Part shown: positions 19,567 through 29,333 of the stretch, in pieces
Position numbering within the stretch: the first letter of the stretch is position 1
Layout of the letters: each line of letters starts with the position of its first letter
Origin: Gammaproteobacteria bacterium
Lineage (GTDB): Bacteria; Pseudomonadota; Gammaproteobacteria; Steroidobacterales; Rariloculaceae
Direction of reading: 5' to 3'
Length of the DNA: 64,000 bases
Assembly (NCBI GenBank): GCA_022820625.1
Contig: JAJEFE010000146.1
Span: 1 to 64,000 of the forward strand
The notes under the pieces: generated by a model
The model's database searches: none
What the model saw: only the letters and a program-made list of their open reading frames with translations
What the model was told of the DNA's origin: nothing
Position numbers and translations under genes: made by a program

Positions 19567-20157
19567 ATGTCTCACCGCACCGATGATCTCGCGCCGGGCG
19601 GCGCGTTCACGCGACTCATCCGCAAATTGCGGTACCACGAAGCATCCAGGCAGGTGCTGGCAGTGGTGCTGATGCTGTGGTTCAGCATCACCGCCCTTCC
19701 CGATGACCTGGTGTTGATGCTTGGAACGCCCTTCATCGTCGCGGGGACCGCGCTGCGGCTGTTCGCCAGCGGATTCATAACCAAGAACCGCGAACTGGCC
19801 ACCGACGGCCCCTATGCCATCGTGCGCCATCCCCTCTACACGGGCAACATCGCTATAGTCTGCGGATTCGCCGTCGCCAGTGGCCAGTGGTGGACGATCG
19901 TCATCGCACTGGCCTTTTTCTGGTTCTATTACCCCACCGCCATCGAGTACGAGGACCGCAAGCTGCACAATCTTTTCGGCGACCGGTGGCTCAAGTGGGC
20001 CGGGGACGTTCCGGCGCTCATGCCGACATTCAGGAACCCGGGCACAGCCTTCTCCGGCGGATGGTCATTCCGCAAGAGCCTGCTACGCAACGGCGAACCA
20101 TTGATCGCCCTCATCATCGCAGCGTGCCTCTTCAACATCATCCGGCAGTTACCATGA
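19567..20157 (+). CDS. ICMT/PEMT-like integral membrane methyltransferase
   Basis: 196 residues with about four or five hydrophobic segments. The C-terminal half carries the SAM-binding signature of the isoprenylcysteine carboxyl methyltransferase / phospholipid methyltransferase superfamily: GPYAIVRHPLYTGN (~79-92) and E-D-R-K-L followed by FGDRW. Bacterial members methylate membrane lipids or other acceptors; the substrate is not evident. A small kinase gene follows after 24 nt on the same strand, so the two are probably co-transcribed. Confidence 0.8.
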   Translation: MSHRTDDLAPGGAFTRLIRKLRYHEASRQVLAVVLMLWFSITALPDDLVLMLGTPFIVAGTALRLFASGFITKNRELATDGPYAIVRHPLYTGNIAIVCGFAVASGQWWTIVIALAFFWFYYPTAIEYEDRKLHNLFGDRWLKWAGDVPALMPTFRNPGTAFSGGWSFRKSLLRNGEPLIALIIAACLFNIIRQLP

Positions 20158-20181
20158 AAGTCTGCAAGGAATCGCTGAGAG

Positions 20182-20892
20182 ATGCCGGATGATCCCCAGA
20201 CACTGAATCCGGTCCAACGCCAAACGATTCTTGACTGGCTCGATTCGAGCGACGCGGGCATCGTACCCACCCCCGGATACCAGGCTTCGATTCGAATATA
20301 CAAGGGTCCCGCCGGTGACTTTGCCATCAAGGAACCATCGGGTCGGGGATTGCTGAGAGCCCTCAGCAAGGCTGCAATCAGAAGGGAAGCGGACGTTTAC
20401 CGCCGGCTTCAGGGCATCCCCGGAATTCCCGCGTGCTTCGGTTGCCTCGACGACCGCTATCTTGTCCTTGAACACATACCCGGCGATACGCTGCACGCGC
20501 TTGAAAACGAACTGATGTACCGCGAAAAGTTCTTTGCAAAGCTGCTGGAAACGCTCCGGACGATGCACGATGCCGGTGTGGCGCACGGAGACCTGAAGCG
20601 CAAGAAAAACATCCTGGTGGGACCGGCCGAGCAGCCGTACGTGATCGACTTCGGTATTGCAGTACTAGCCGACAATCAGCGCGGATTCCTGTTCGACCTG
20701 GTCCGCCAGGTCGATCGCAACGCCTGGATCAAACACAAGTACCGCGGCCGCACAAAGGAAATCGCGGCCGAAGATGCGCCACTCTACAAACCCATGCGCT
20801 CGGAACGCCTGATGCGACTACTGCGGCCGGCCTGGCATGCAGCAACGCTCCGACGCTGGAGAAAACGACGCCGAAACATGCGCCAAACCTGA
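20182..20892 (+). CDS. Small protein-kinase-fold enzyme (lipopolysaccharide kinase-like)
   Basis: 236 residues with a kinase fold reduced to its core: a beta-3 Lys in FAIKEPSG (~50), catalytic loop HGDLKRKKNIL (~134), and DFG in VIDFGIAV (~155). The HGDLK form, basic C terminus and short length resemble Kdo/WaaP-type or RIO-like kinases rather than Hanks-type kinases, so the target may be a lipid A/core sugar or another envelope molecule. Pairing with a membrane methyltransferase supports a role in lipid or glycolipid modification (inference). Confidence 0.72.
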   Translation: MPDDPQTLNPVQRQTILDWLDSSDAGIVPTPGYQASIRIYKGPAGDFAIKEPSGRGLLRALSKAAIRREADVYRRLQGIPGIPACFGCLDDRYLVLEHIPGDTLHALENELMYREKFFAKLLETLRTMHDAGVAHGDLKRKKNILVGPAEQPYVIDFGIAVLADNQRGFLFDLVRQVDRNAWIKHKYRGRTKEIAAEDAPLYKPMRSERLMRLLRPAWHAATLRRWRKRRRNMRQT

Positions 20893-20906
20893 CGATCACC
20901 ACCAAA

Positions 20907-21049
20907 GGCGGCCATACACGGAACAGGCTTGTGAGCGTCGTGTGCGCGGCGCGGGGCCATGGATGGCCAGGAGCGCCGCGCGCCGATCCGAGCCCGCCAT
21001 GGATGGCGGGCGAGGTTAAGCTCACAAGCCTGTTCCGTGTATGGCCGCC
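20907..21049. repeat. Conserved-core, unique-arm hairpin element (copy B)
   Basis: Perfect 30-bp inverted arms (20907-20936 and 21020-21049) enclose an 83-nt core (20937-21019). The arms have no similarity to those of the copy at 50325-50469, while the cores differ at only 7 of 83 positions. The core folds into two hairpins. The first has a GC stem topped by GGCCA-TGGA-TGGCC; the second is GCCCGCCA-TGGA-TGGCGGGC. The core ends in TTAA. It lies between convergent genes (kinase and rplQ), so it could also act as a two-way terminator. Confidence 0.9.
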
Positions 21050-21110
21050 GCCCAACCCAGCGCGCAGATCTGTCGGCTCACACTCTCCAATCTTATGGAA
21101 AGACCGCGCC

Positions 21111-21479
21111 CTACTCCGACTCAGGCTGATCCAGAAGCTGCACCACCGCCATCGGCGCCGCATCCCCTGCCCGATATCCGATCTTCAGAATCCTGAGATA
21201 CCCACCCGGCCGATCCCTGAACCGCGGCCCCAACTCGTCAAAGAGCTTGCCCACCGCTACATCGTCGCGAAGCCGCGCGAACGCCAGCCGCCGCCGCGCC
21301 GTCCCGTCCTGCTTGGCCAGCGTGATCAGCGGCTCCGCAACGCGGCGCAACTCCTTGGCCTTCGGCAAGGTGGTCCTGATGGTTTCGTGGCGAAACAGCG
21401 ACGCGGCCATATTGCGGAACATGGCCTTGCGGTGGGCGGAATTCCGCCCCAGCTTCCTGCCGGACTTGCGGTGACGCAT
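21111..21479 (-). CDS. rplQ: 50S ribosomal protein L17
   Basis: 122 residues opening [12 protein letters not shown], the diagnostic L17 start, and containing the [16 protein letters not shown] block. Last gene of the ribosomal cluster, 16 nt after rpoA as usual for the alpha operon. The hairpin element at 20907-21049 lies downstream and may end the transcript. Confidence 0.97.
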   Translation of the reverse strand: MRHRKSGRKLGRNSAHRKAMFRNMAASLFRHETIRTTLPKAKELRRVAEPLITLAKQDGTARRRLAFARLRDDVAVGKLFDELGPRFRDRPGGYLRILKIGYRAGDAAPMAVVQLLDQPESE

Positions 21480-21495
21480 GGTGGGACCCTCCGGA

Positions 21496-22506
21496 TCAGA
21501 ACGCCATCGGACTGGGCTGTTCGTCCGTCCGCAGCGCCGGCGGCGGCCAGTTGTCCAACCGCATGCCCAGCGTCAGCCCGTGACCCTCGAGCACTTCCTC
21601 GATCTCCGTCAGGGACTTCTTGCCGAGATTGGGCGTGCGCAGCAACTCCACCTCGGTCCTCTGCACCAGGTCGCCGATGTAGTTGATGTTTTCAGCCTTC
21701 AGGCAGTTGGCCGAGCGCACCGTCAGCTCCAGCTCATCCACCGGCCTGAGCAGGATCGGGTCGACCAGCGTATCCGGACGGCCGTAACCCAGATCCGCCT
21801 CGCCCTGCAGTTCCACGAACACGTCGAGCTGGTTCTTGAGGATGCTTCCCGCCCGGCGAATCGCCTCTTCGGGGTCGATGGCGCCGTTGGTCTCGATGTC
21901 GATGATGAGCTTGTCCAGGTCCGTGCGCTGCTCCACGCGGGCCGCTTCCACGTTGTAGGTCACCCGCCGTATCGGGCTGAATGACGCATCGAGCTGGAGC
22001 CGGCCGATGGGCCGCGTGGGACCGTCGAACTCCGTTTCCCTGACCGCCGGCCGATAACCGCGCCCCCGGGCCACCTTGAGGAACGCCCTGAGTTCGCCGG
22101 CCTTGGTCAGGTTCGCGATGATCAGGTCCTTGTTGACGATTTCCACGTCGTGATCGCAGACGATGTCGCCCGCGGTGACCGGGCCCGCGCCCTTCTTGTG
22201 CAGCGTCAGCTCGGCTTCCTCGCGGGCGTGCATGCGGATGGCCACCGCCTTGAGGTTGAGCAGGATATCCACGACGTCTTCCTGCACGCCCTCGATGCTG
22301 GTGTACTCGTGCAGCACGCCGTCGATCTCCACCTCGGTCACCGCCGCCCCTGGCATGGAAGACAGCAGCACCCGCCGCAGCGCATTGCCGAGAGTATGGC
22401 CGAAGCCACGCTCGAAGGGCTCGACGATGATTCGAGCATTGTGTTCGTCGGAGGGCTGAACCTTTACGGTCCGCGGCCTCAAGAACTCGGTGGCTGATTC
22501 CTGCAT
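21496..22506 (-). CDS. rpoA: RNA polymerase alpha subunit
   Basis: 336 residues. The N-terminal dimerisation domain (to ~235) contains [18 protein letters not shown] flexible linker leads to the C-terminal DNA-binding domain, with [17 protein letters not shown] and GKKSLTEI, which contacts UP elements and activators. ATG follows GGAGCACTAA. Placed between rpsD and rplQ as in the alpha operon. Confidence 0.97.
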   Translation of the reverse strand: MQESATEFLRPRTVKVQPSDEHNARIIVEPFERGFGHTLGNALRRVLLSSMPGAAVTEVEIDGVLHEYTSIEGVQEDVVDILLNLKAVAIRMHAREEAELTLHKKGAGPVTAGDIVCDHDVEIVNKDLIIANLTKAGELRAFLKVARGRGYRPAVRETEFDGPTRPIGRLQLDASFSPIRRVTYNVEAARVEQRTDLDKLIIDIETNGAIDPEEAIRRAGSILKNQLDVFVELQGEADLGYGRPDTLVDPILLRPVDELELTVRSANCLKAENINYIGDLVQRTEVELLRTPNLGKKSLTEIEEVLEGHGLTLGMRLDNWPPPALRTDEQPSPMAF

Positions 22507-22517
22507 TTAGTGCTCCA

Positions 22518-23138
22518 TTACTTGGAATACAACTCGACGACCAGATTCTCGTTGATGTCGGGAAGGATCTCGTCCCGCTCCGGTAGCGCCTTGAGCACCC
22601 CCTCCATTTTCTTTTCGTCCACTTCCACCCATTCGGGTATCCCGACCTGGGTGGCGATGTCCAGGGCGGCCTTGATGCGCATCTGCGCCCTGGCCCGCTG
22701 CCGGACCGCCACCGTATCCCCTTCCTTTACCTGGTACGAGGGGATGTTGACGATCCGTTCGTTGACCACGATGCCCTTGTGGCTCACCAACTGGCGCGCC
22801 TCGGCCCGGGTGGAGGCGAATCCCATGCGGTAGACCACGTTGTCCAGGCGGCCTTCCAGCATGCGCAGCAGGTTCTCGCCGGTGGAGCCCTTGCCGCGCG
22901 CCGCGCGCTTGTAGTAGTTGCGGAACTGCCGCTCCAGGATGCCGTACATGCGCCGCAGCTTCTGCTTCTCGCGAAGCTGCAGGCCGTAGTCGGAGAAGCG
23001 CGGCCGGCGTTGCCCGGGCCCTCCAGGCGGAACTTCCAGCTTGCACTTGGCCTCCAGGGGTTTGACGCCGCTCTTCAGGAACAGGTCGGTGCCCTCCCGG
23101 CGGGCCAGCTTACAGGTCGGTCCTCGATATCTCGCCAT
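22518..23138 (-). CDS. rpsD: 30S ribosomal protein S4
   Basis: 206 residues with the opening [15 protein letters not shown] and the S4 RNA-binding domain ([20 protein letters not shown]). In enterobacteria S4 is the translational repressor of this operon; no obvious pseudoknot leader was identified here. Twelve nt separate it from rpsK. Confidence 0.97.
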   Translation of the reverse strand: MARYRGPTCKLARREGTDLFLKSGVKPLEAKCKLEVPPGGPGQRRPRFSDYGLQLREKQKLRRMYGILERQFRNYYKRAARGKGSTGENLLRMLEGRLDNVVYRMGFASTRAEARQLVSHKGIVVNERIVNIPSYQVKEGDTVAVRQRARAQMRIKAALDIATQVGIPEWVEVDEKKMEGVLKALPERDEILPDINENLVVELYSK

Positions 23139-23150
23139 ATTTGCTTCCGA

Positions 23151-23537
23151 TCAGACGCGGCGCCGCTTGGGGGGGCGGCAGCCGTTGTGAGGAATGGGTG
23201 TGACGTCCTCGATCTGGGTCACCCGGAACCCGAGGGCGTTCAACGCGCGGATGGACGACTCGCGCCCCGGCCCCGGCCCCTTGACCCGGACTTCCAGGTT
23301 CTTGACGCCGTAATCCTTGGCGACGTTGCCCACCTTCTCCGCGGCAACCTGGGCCGCAAAGGGCGTGCTCTTGCGCGATCCCCGAAATCCGCAACCGCCG
23401 GACGTCGCCCACGCGAGCGTGTTGCCCTGGCGGTCGGTGATCGTGATGATCGTATTGTTGAAGGAAGCGTGCACATGCGCCACGGCGTCCAGCACCGTGC
23501 GCTTGATTTTCTTCCGGCCTCGGGTCGGTTTCGCCAT
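23151..23537 (-). CDS. rpsK: 30S ribosomal protein S11
   Basis: 128 residues with the S11 hallmarks [14 protein letters not shown] and the C-terminal [13 protein letters not shown]. Six nt after rpsM. Forms the platform of the small subunit together with S18 and S6. Confidence 0.97.
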   Translation of the reverse strand: MAKPTRGRKKIKRTVLDAVAHVHASFNNTIITITDRQGNTLAWATSGGCGFRGSRKSTPFAAQVAAEKVGNVAKDYGVKNLEVRVKGPGPGRESSIRALNALGFRVTQIEDVTPIPHNGCRPPKRRRV

Positions 23538-23542
23538 GTCGG

Positions 23543-23899
23543 TTATTTCCTGATGGGCCGCCGCGGTCCCTTGCGGGTGCGGGCGTTGGTTCTCGTGCGC
23601 TGGCCGTTCGTGGGCAGCCCGCGGCGATGCCGGATGCCGCGGTAGCAGCCCAGGTCCATGAGCCGCTTGATGTTCATCGCGGTTTCCCGGCGCAGATCGC
23701 CTTCGATGGTGAATCGGCCGACGACTTCGCGGAGCTTGGCCACCTCGGGCTCGCTCAGGTCGCGTACCTTCGTGCCGGGGTCGACCGCGGCCACCTGGCA
23801 GGCAATCTTTGCGCTGCTGCGCCCGATGCCGTAAATGTGCGTCAGCGCGATGCCGACGTGCTTGTGTACGGGAATATTGATTCCGGCGATACGAGCCAA
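23543..23899 (-). CDS. rpsM: 30S ribosomal protein S13
   Basis: 118 residues beginning [19 protein letters not shown] and ending in the basic tail ([12 protein letters not shown]) that contacts tRNA in the P site. Starts 13 nt downstream of the rpmJ stop. Confidence 0.97.
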   Translation of the reverse strand: MARIAGINIPVHKHVGIALTHIYGIGRSSAKIACQVAAVDPGTKVRDLSEPEVAKLREVVGRFTIEGDLRRETAMNIKRLMDLGCYRGIRHRRGLPTNGQRTRTNARTRKGPRRPIRK

Positions 23900-23912
23900 G
23901 ACGCTACCCTCC

Positions 23913-24026
23913 TTAACCTTGCCTTTGCTTGTGGCGGGGATCCTTGCAGATCACCCGGACCACGCCCTTGCGGCGGACGATCTTGCAGTTCCTGCACATT
24001 CGCTTGACCGATGCCCTGACTTTCAT
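23913..24026 (-). CDS. rpmJ: 50S ribosomal protein L36
   Basis: 37-residue gene, ATG at 24026 and TAA at 23913-23915, translating as [19 protein letters not shown] and continuing to HKQRQG. Carries the zinc ligands C11, C14, C27 and H32, so it is the zinc-binding (C+) form. Located between secY and rpsM as in most proteobacteria. Confidence 0.96.
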   Translation of the reverse strand: MKVRASVKRMCRNCKIVRRKGVVRVICKDPRHKQRQG

Positions 24027-24044
24027 GTCCGCCTCCCGAAAGAC

Positions 24045-25376
24045 CTAACGACGGCCGACGCCGCGAAGGTTGGCCTTCTTCAACAGCCCCTCGTATTGAT
24101 GGCTCATCATGTGCGCCTGCAACTGCGACATGAAATCCATGGTCACCACCACGATGATCAGCAGCGAGGTGCCGCCGAAATAGAACGGCACGTTGAACTG
24201 GTAGATCATGAACTCGGGCATCAGGCAGACGCCGGTGATGTACATCGCGCCCCAGAACGTCAGCCGGGTCAGCACCTTGTCGATGTAGTCCGCGGTCTGC
24301 CGCCCCGGCCGGATCCCCGGGATGAACGCGCCGGAGCGCTTGAGATTGTCCGCCGTATCCCGGGAATTGAATACCAGCGAAGTGTAGAAAAAGCAGAAGA
24401 AGATGATCAGCGCCGCGTAGAGCAGGATGTAGATGGGCTGACCGGGCGCCAGGCTGGCCGCCAGGCGCTGCAACCAGGAAACCGCCTGGCCGGTGCCGAA
24501 CCAGGTTGCGATGGTGGCCGGAAACAGGATCAGGCTGGAGGCGAATATCGGCGGGATGACGCCGGACATGTTGATCTTGAAGGGCAGATGCGAGGTTTGT
24601 CCCGCGTACAGCCTGCGTCCCTGCTGCCGCTTGGCGTAATTGACGGTGATTCGCCGCTGGGCGCGCTCCATGTAGACGACGAATCCGGTCACGGCCAGCA
24701 GCAACAGTCCCATCACGAAGGGCAGGGCCGGGTTCATGCCGCCGGTATTGACCAGTTCCAGCGTGCCGCCGATGGCCGCCGGAAGCCCGGATACGATGCT
24801 GGCGAGAATGATCATCGAGATGCCGTTGCCGATGCCCCGCTCGGTGATCTGCTCGCCCAGCCACATGAGGAACACGGTGCCGGTGACCAGCGTGGCCGAT
24901 GCGCTGAACACGAATCCGATGCCGGGATTCAGCACCACGCCCTGGTTCTGCAGCGCGCTGGTGGCCGCGACGGACTGGAACGAGCACAACAGTACCGTTC
25001 CGTAACGGGTGTACTGAGTGATCTTCCGGCGGCCTGCTTCACCCTCCTTGCGCAATTGCCCCAGCGTCGGGACCACATGGACGGCCAGTTGCATGATGAT
25101 GGACGCGGAAATGTACGGCATGATGCCCAGGGCGAAAATCGACATCCGCTCCAGCGCCCCCCCCGAGAACATGTTGAACATGCTCAGGATCGTGCCGGAT
25201 TGCTGCTCGAAGAACTGCCCCAGCGCGAACGGATCGATGCCGGGCACCGGGATAAAGGTACCGATGCGGTAGACCACGAGCGCGCCCACCAGGAAGAACA
25301 ACCGCTGGCGTACCTCCGAGAAGCGCCCGGCCGCGCCGAGCACCGATGCAGGATTTGCCGCGCCCGCTCTGGCCAT
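24045..25376 (-). CDS. secY: Protein translocase channel subunit SecY
   Basis: 443 residues with ten expected transmembrane helices. Recognisable blocks include [23 protein letters not shown] and [11 protein letters not shown], and the C-terminal loop. Forms the SecYEG pore in the inner membrane. Two nt from rplO, co-transcribed with the ribosomal genes. Confidence 0.97.
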   Translation of the reverse strand: MARAGAANPASVLGAAGRFSEVRQRLFFLVGALVVYRIGTFIPVPGIDPFALGQFFEQQSGTILSMFNMFSGGALERMSIFALGIMPYISASIIMQLAVHVVPTLGQLRKEGEAGRRKITQYTRYGTVLLCSFQSVAATSALQNQGVVLNPGIGFVFSASATLVTGTVFLMWLGEQITERGIGNGISMIILASIVSGLPAAIGGTLELVNTGGMNPALPFVMGLLLLAVTGFVVYMERAQRRITVNYAKRQQGRRLYAGQTSHLPFKINMSGVIPPIFASSLILFPATIATWFGTGQAVSWLQRLAASLAPGQPIYILLYAALIIFFCFFYTSLVFNSRDTADNLKRSGAFIPGIRPGRQTADYIDKVLTRLTFWGAMYITGVCLMPEFMIYQFNVPFYFGGTSLLIIVVVTMDFMSQLQAHMMSHQYEGLLKKANLRGVGRR

Positions 25377-25378
25377 GG

Positions 25379-25813
25379 TCAGGCCTCCACGCTACCGCCG
25401 GCGGCCTCGATCGCCTCGCGCGCACCGCGCGTGACGCCGAGCCCGACCACCTTGACCGCCCGGTCGATCGTGCCGGAGAGGAACACCTTGGCGCGGCGTG
25501 CGGACCTGGGCGCCAGCCCAGCCGCTTTCAGCGCCGCCAGGTCCACGGTCTCACCCTCCACCCGGGCCAGCTCATGCAGCCGGACTTCGGCGACATACCG
25601 CGCCTTGCGGGAGCTGAAGCCCACTTTCGGCAGGCGCCGCTGCAGGGGCATCTGGCCGCCCTCGAAGCCGACCTTGCTGTAGCCGCCCGAGCGGGACCGC
25701 TGGCCCTTGTCGCCGCGGCCGGCGGTCTTGCCCTGACCGGCCGCAATACCCCGGCCGACGCGCTTGCGCGTCTTGCGCGAGCCGTCGCCGGGCTTGAGGG
25801 AGTTCAGCCGCAT
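25379..25813 (-). CDS. rplO: 50S ribosomal protein L15
   Basis: 144 residues with the L15 start [20 protein letters not shown] and the glycine-rich [15 protein letters not shown] stretch. Adjacent to rpmD with a one-nt gap. Confidence 0.97.
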   Translation of the reverse strand: MRLNSLKPGDGSRKTRKRVGRGIAAGQGKTAGRGDKGQRSRSGGYSKVGFEGGQMPLQRRLPKVGFSSRKARYVAEVRLHELARVEGETVDLAALKAAGLAPRSARRAKVFLSGTIDRAVKVVGLGVTRGAREAIEAAGGSVEA

Positions 25814-25814
25814 T

Positions 25815-26006
25815 TCAGACCTCCTCCACCTTCAACAGGTACGACACCTTGTTGATCATCCCGCGGTTCTCGGGCGTATCGGCCACCACCACGGTCTGCT
25901 CGCGGCGTCTCAGCCCCAGCCCCGCCACGCACTCGGCGTGACCGGGTTTGCGCCCGTACTTGCTCTTCATCAGCGTGACTTTCAACCTGGCCATGTCCGA
26001 TCTCAT
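25815..26006 (-). CDS. rpmD: 50S ribosomal protein L30
   Basis: 63 residues, containing the L30 block [25 protein letters not shown]. Overlaps the rpsE stop by four bases. Confidence 0.95.
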   Translation of the reverse strand: MRSDMARLKVTLMKSKYGRKPGHAECVAGLGLRRREQTVVVADTPENRGMINKVSYLLKVEEV

Positions 26007-26509
26007 CCGGTGATTTCAGCCACGGTCTTGCCGCGCTTCGCGGCGATTTCCTCGGGCGAGCGCATGTTTGTCAGCGCGTTCACGGTCGCCCGCACCACGT
26101 TGATGGGATTGCGCGAACCGTAACTCTTGGCCAGCACGTTGCGCACCCCGGCGCACTCGAAGACGGCGCGCATGGCGCCGCCGGCGATGATGCCCGTGCC
26201 CTCGGAAGCCGGTTGCATGAACACCCGGGTAGCGCCGTGGCGGCCGAGAAGTTCGTACTGCAGCGTCTCGTTGCGCAGGTGGATCCGCGCGAGGTTGCCG
26301 CGGGCCGCCTGCATCGACTTCTGGATGGCCAGCGGCAGTTCCCGCGCCTTGCCGTAACCGAAGCCCACGCGGCCATTGCCGTCGCCGACCACCGTCAGGG
26401 CGGTAAACCCGAACTGGCGCCCGCCCTTGACGACCTTCGCGACGCGGTTGACCGCGACGAGTTTTTCCTGGAGTTCTTCCGTGCCTGCCATTCGCTGCTT
26501 ACCGTTCAA
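26003..26509 (-). CDS. rpsE: 30S ribosomal protein S5
   Basis: 168 residues with the S5 N-terminal double-stranded-RNA-binding domain ([20 protein letters not shown]) and C-terminal domain ([21 protein letters not shown]). Overlaps rplR and rpmD by four bases each. Confidence 0.97.
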   Translation of the reverse strand: MNGKQRMAGTEELQEKLVAVNRVAKVVKGGRQFGFTALTVVGDGNGRVGFGYGKARELPLAIQKSMQAARGNLARIHLRNETLQYELLGRHGATRVFMQPASEGTGIIAGGAMRAVFECAGVRNVLAKSYGSRNPINVVRATVNALTNMRSPEEIAAKRGKTVAEITG

Positions 26510-26859
26510 AAGCTCAACCCCCCTTCACGGGCCGCTTCGGCCAGCGCCCTGACCCGGCCGTGATAACTGAACCCGGATCGGTCGAAGGCGACCCGGTCGA
26601 CGCCCTGCGCGGTGGCGCGCTCGGCGATCAACCGGCCCACGGCAGCGGCCGCTTCCCTGTTGCCCGTACCCTTCAACTCGCCACGCAGTTCCGGGCTGAG
26701 CGTGGATACGCTGGCGATGACGCGGTTGCCTTCCGGTGCGATGACCTGCGCATAAATGTGCCGCGGCGTCCGGTGCACACACAGCCGCGTGGCGCCCAAC
26801 CGCCTGATCCCGGCTCTCGCGCGCCGCGCCCGTCTCTGCCTGCGTTGCTTCTTGTCCAT
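26506..26859 (-). CDS. rplR: 50S ribosomal protein L18
   Basis: 117 residues with a basic N terminus ([18 protein letters not shown]) and the L18 blocks [13 protein letters not shown] and [16 protein letters not shown]. Binds 5S rRNA with L5. Six nt after rplF. Confidence 0.96.
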   Translation of the reverse strand: MDKKQRRQRRARRARAGIRRLGATRLCVHRTPRHIYAQVIAPEGNRVIASVSTLSPELRGELKGTGNREAAAAVGRLIAERATAQGVDRVAFDRSGFSYHGRVRALAEAAREGGLSF

Positions 26860-26865
26860 GGAGTG

Positions 26866-27399
26866 CTATTTCTTCTTCGCTTCCTTCAGTACGACCCGCT
26901 CATCCGAATAGCGCACGCCCTTGCCCTTGTAGGGCTCCGGGGGCCGGAAGCGGCGCAGTTCGGCCGCCACCTGGCCGACACGCTGCCGGTCGATGCCCTG
27001 AACCACGATCTCGGTCTGGCTCGGCGTCTCGATGGTCACGTCCTCCGGCACCCGGTAGTTGATCGGGTGGGAGAATCCCAGGGTCATGTTCAGTTGCCGT
27101 CCCTGCGCCTTCGCCCGGTATCCGACGCCCACCAGCGTGAGCTTGCGCTCGAATCCCGCGGTCACCCCCGTCACCATGTTGTTGATGAGCGAGCGGGTGG
27201 TGCCCGCAATGGCCCTGGCAAACCGGCTTCCGGACCTGGGCGATACCCGCAGTTCGCCGTCCACCTTGTCCACCTGGACCTCCGTATGGCATTCCAGCAC
27301 CAGACTCCCCTTGGGCCCCTTGACGGTCAGGGAGTTCCCCTTGAGATCGGCTTCGACACCGCTTCCGATGGGGACTGGATTCTTTGCGACTCTGGACAT
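26866..27399 (-). CDS. rplF: 50S ribosomal protein L6
   Basis: 177 residues with two L6 repeats and the diagnostic RRFRPPEPYKGKGVRYS near the C terminus. Eighteen nt after rpsH. Confidence 0.97.
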   Translation of the reverse strand: MSRVAKNPVPIGSGVEADLKGNSLTVKGPKGSLVLECHTEVQVDKVDGELRVSPRSGSRFARAIAGTTRSLINNMVTGVTAGFERKLTLVGVGYRAKAQGRQLNMTLGFSHPINYRVPEDVTIETPSQTEIVVQGIDRQRVGQVAAELRRFRPPEPYKGKGVRYSDERVVLKEAKKK

Positions 27400-27417
27400 G
27401 ACTGTTCCTTGCGCCGG

Positions 27418-27813
27418 TCAGGAGACCAGGCAGATCACCTCGCCGCCGTGGCCCTGGTGGCGAGCCTGCCGATCGCTCATCACTCCCCTTGAGGTGGAAA
27501 CGACCGCCAGGCCGAGGCCTCCCTGAACCCTGGGAATTTCGTCGACGCCCGCATAGAGGCGCAGACCGGGCCGGCTCGCCCTTGCAATATGCTCGATGAC
27601 CGGTTCGCCCTCGTGGTACCTGAGCGTAACCGTCATGTTGCGTTTGACGCCGTCCTCTTCAACGGAAACATCGTCCAGATAGCCTTCGGCGACCAGCACG
27701 TTGGCGACCGCGAGCTTCATCTTCGACGCGGGCATCGACACGGTACGCATCCTGGCCTTCTGCCCGTTCCTGATTCGGGTCAACATGTCGGAAATCGGGT
27801 CCGTCATACTCAT
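27418..27813 (-). CDS. rpsH: 30S ribosomal protein S8
   Basis: 131 residues beginning [18 protein letters not shown] and containing the [16 protein letters not shown] block of S8. It is the first gene of this ribosomal run. Its usual upstream partners rpsN, rplE, rplX and rplN are missing here and are replaced by a 269-bp MITE-like element starting 10 nt upstream. The native promoter and the upstream control context have therefore been lost or substituted. Confidence 0.97.
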   Translation of the reverse strand: MSMTDPISDMLTRIRNGQKARMRTVSMPASKMKLAVANVLVAEGYLDDVSVEEDGVKRNMTVTLRYHEGEPVIEHIARASRPGLRLYAGVDEIPRVQGGLGLAVVSTSRGVMSDRQARHQGHGGEVICLVS

Positions 27814-27823
27814 TGGGCATCCT

Positions 27824-28092
27824 CTAGTGCTCCATCAACCTTATTACGCCGTATCAGCGCGTTCACAAGCGCGCAGATGCGCGACGCCGGCTCGCCGACG
27901 TATTGGGCATACGTCAAGAGACGGCAACAAAGCAGATGCGCGCTTGTGGACGCGCCCTTCGGGTGGCCGCAGGCCCGCCTCTGGCGGCGTTGCGCCCCTT
28001 GACCATGGGCCCACCATGGCCGGCGGGCCGCGCCTTGCCAGGAGCGGGCCTGCGGCCACTGATACGACATTATGAGGTTGACGCAGCACTAG
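27824..28092. mobile_element. MITE-like palindromic element, 269 bp
   Basis: No coding capacity. Terminal inverted repeats of 34 bp (27824-27857 and 28059-28092) match at 28 of 34 positions, and both ends begin with CTAG. Internal structure includes a ~24-bp inverted repeat (about 27857-27880 with 27933-27956, core CACAAGCGCGC) and perfect 16-bp arms (27963-27978 and 28044-28059) around a GC-rich loop. It occupies the break between the ferredoxin gene and rpsH, where rpsN is normally found. Confidence 0.75.
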
Positions 28093-28095
28093 TGT

Positions 28096-28416
28096 CTAGA
28101 ACTCCTCCGGCGCCACGGTCAGGGTCAGTCCGTCCAGTTCGTCGGTGAGCGTGATCTGGCAACTCAGCCGGGATCGCTCGGGATCAAAGTACATGGAGTC
28201 GCTGACCAGAAGGTCTTCTTCTTCGTGCCGGGGCGGCAACTTCGCCAGCCACTCGGAGTCTACATGGACATGGCAGGTGGCGCAGGAACACAGTCCACCG
28301 CATATGGCATCCACGCTGTCGTCCAGCTCCCGGATGTTCTCCATGACCGATATGCCGGTCTGGCCTTCAATTTCGACCTGCCGACCCTCGCGATCGGTTA
28401 CCGCCAACCTGGCCAT
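28096..28416 (-). CDS. [2Fe-2S] ferredoxin, adrenodoxin type
   Basis: 106 residues. The cluster ligands are C39, C45, C48 (C-x5-C-x2-C) and C86 (RLSCQI), the arrangement of vertebrate-type and putidaredoxin-like ferredoxins. It would carry one electron from an FAD ferredoxin reductase to a P450, a ring hydroxylase or the Fe-S assembly machinery. No partner reductase is adjacent. It reads toward rpsH, with only the MITE-like element between. Confidence 0.92.
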   Translation of the reverse strand: MARLAVTDREGRQVEIEGQTGISVMENIRELDDSVDAICGGLCSCATCHVHVDSEWLAKLPPRHEEEDLLVSDSMYFDPERSRLSCQITLTDELDGLTLTVAPEEF

Positions 28417-28502
28417 CGCACTTACCTCTGGATGCCGCGAAAGCGGGCACTATACTACTGTCGCACTCAAAGCATAACCGGCCCTGGCCGGCAAGCCCAG
28501 GA

Positions 28503-29333
28503 ATGGATACTCTGACCGACGACAGCATGACCGCTCCCGCGCACACAGGGCTTGTGGTCATGTTGAAGGCGCCGGCCAACGCCAAACGCAGGCTCGCCGC
28601 CCAGGTCGGTGGCCTGGCGGAGGAAGCCGCTGCGCACCTGTTGGCGTGCGTGCTGGAAGACGCGCTCGCCTGGTCCGGACCCACGTGGTTGTCGCCGGCG
28701 AATCCGCGGGACAGGGATTGGCTCATGTCCGAAATCGGCACGGAGACAATGTCGGCGCCGACTCCTTTTCCGCTACCGGCCACATGTGGCGAACCGAACG
28801 ACGTTACCGCAATGAACCGTAGTGCGATGTGCGGACTCATACTTCAACAAGGCGAGAACCTGGGCGAACGCATCAACCACGTTGATGGCGAATTGCGCCG
28901 CCGGAGCCGAGGGATCAGCAGATTCGTGTTCGTGGGCACGGACTGTCCCGGACTCAATGCCGCCTACCTACAGCAGGCTGCTTTCGGACTCAAACGTGCG
29001 GACGCCGTTCTGGGTCCTGCCAGAGACGGTGGCGTCGTCCTGATGGGGGCACGCCGACCCTGGCCGGATCTGAGCGGATTGAGCTGGAGTACGCAAGACC
29101 TGTTCGCGGAACTCCGGGGTGTTTGCCTCGATGCCGGTTGGAGCGTCACGATGCTGGATGCTCGCAAGGATGTCGATACCTTGCAGGATCTGCTGGGTAC
29201 GGGCGCCGCACTGTCGGGCGATCGGCGGCGGTCGCGGCGCGACTTCGCAGAATGGTTGAGCGCACATCGCGGCGCCCTGTTGGCGCAGCAACCCGATGGC
29301 GCTGCCGAGGCGCGCCGGGAAGAAGTATCTTGA
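28503..29333 (+). CDS. TIGR04282/DUF2064-type glycosyltransferase
   Basis: 276 residues of the nucleotide-sugar-transferase-like family often annotated as arsenosugar biosynthesis glycosyltransferase. Motifs include LVVMLKAPANAKRRL near the N terminus, FVGTDCPGL (~143) and LGPARDGGVVLMG (~168). It may start at the ATG at 28503 or eight codons later. The final TGA overlaps the TTG start of the flavoenzyme. It is partnered with a TIGR04283-type enzyme two genes on, a linkage known from arsenosugar loci, although arsM and arsS are not present here. Confidence 0.85.
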   Translation: MDTLTDDSMTAPAHTGLVVMLKAPANAKRRLAAQVGGLAEEAAAHLLACVLEDALAWSGPTWLSPANPRDRDWLMSEIGTETMSAPTPFPLPATCGEPNDVTAMNRSAMCGLILQQGENLGERINHVDGELRRRSRGISRFVFVGTDCPGLNAAYLQQAAFGLKRADAVLGPARDGGVVLMGARRPWPDLSGLSWSTQDLFAELRGVCLDAGWSVTMLDARKDVDTLQDLLGTGAALSGDRRRSRRDFAEWLSAHRGALLAQQPDGAAEARREEVS

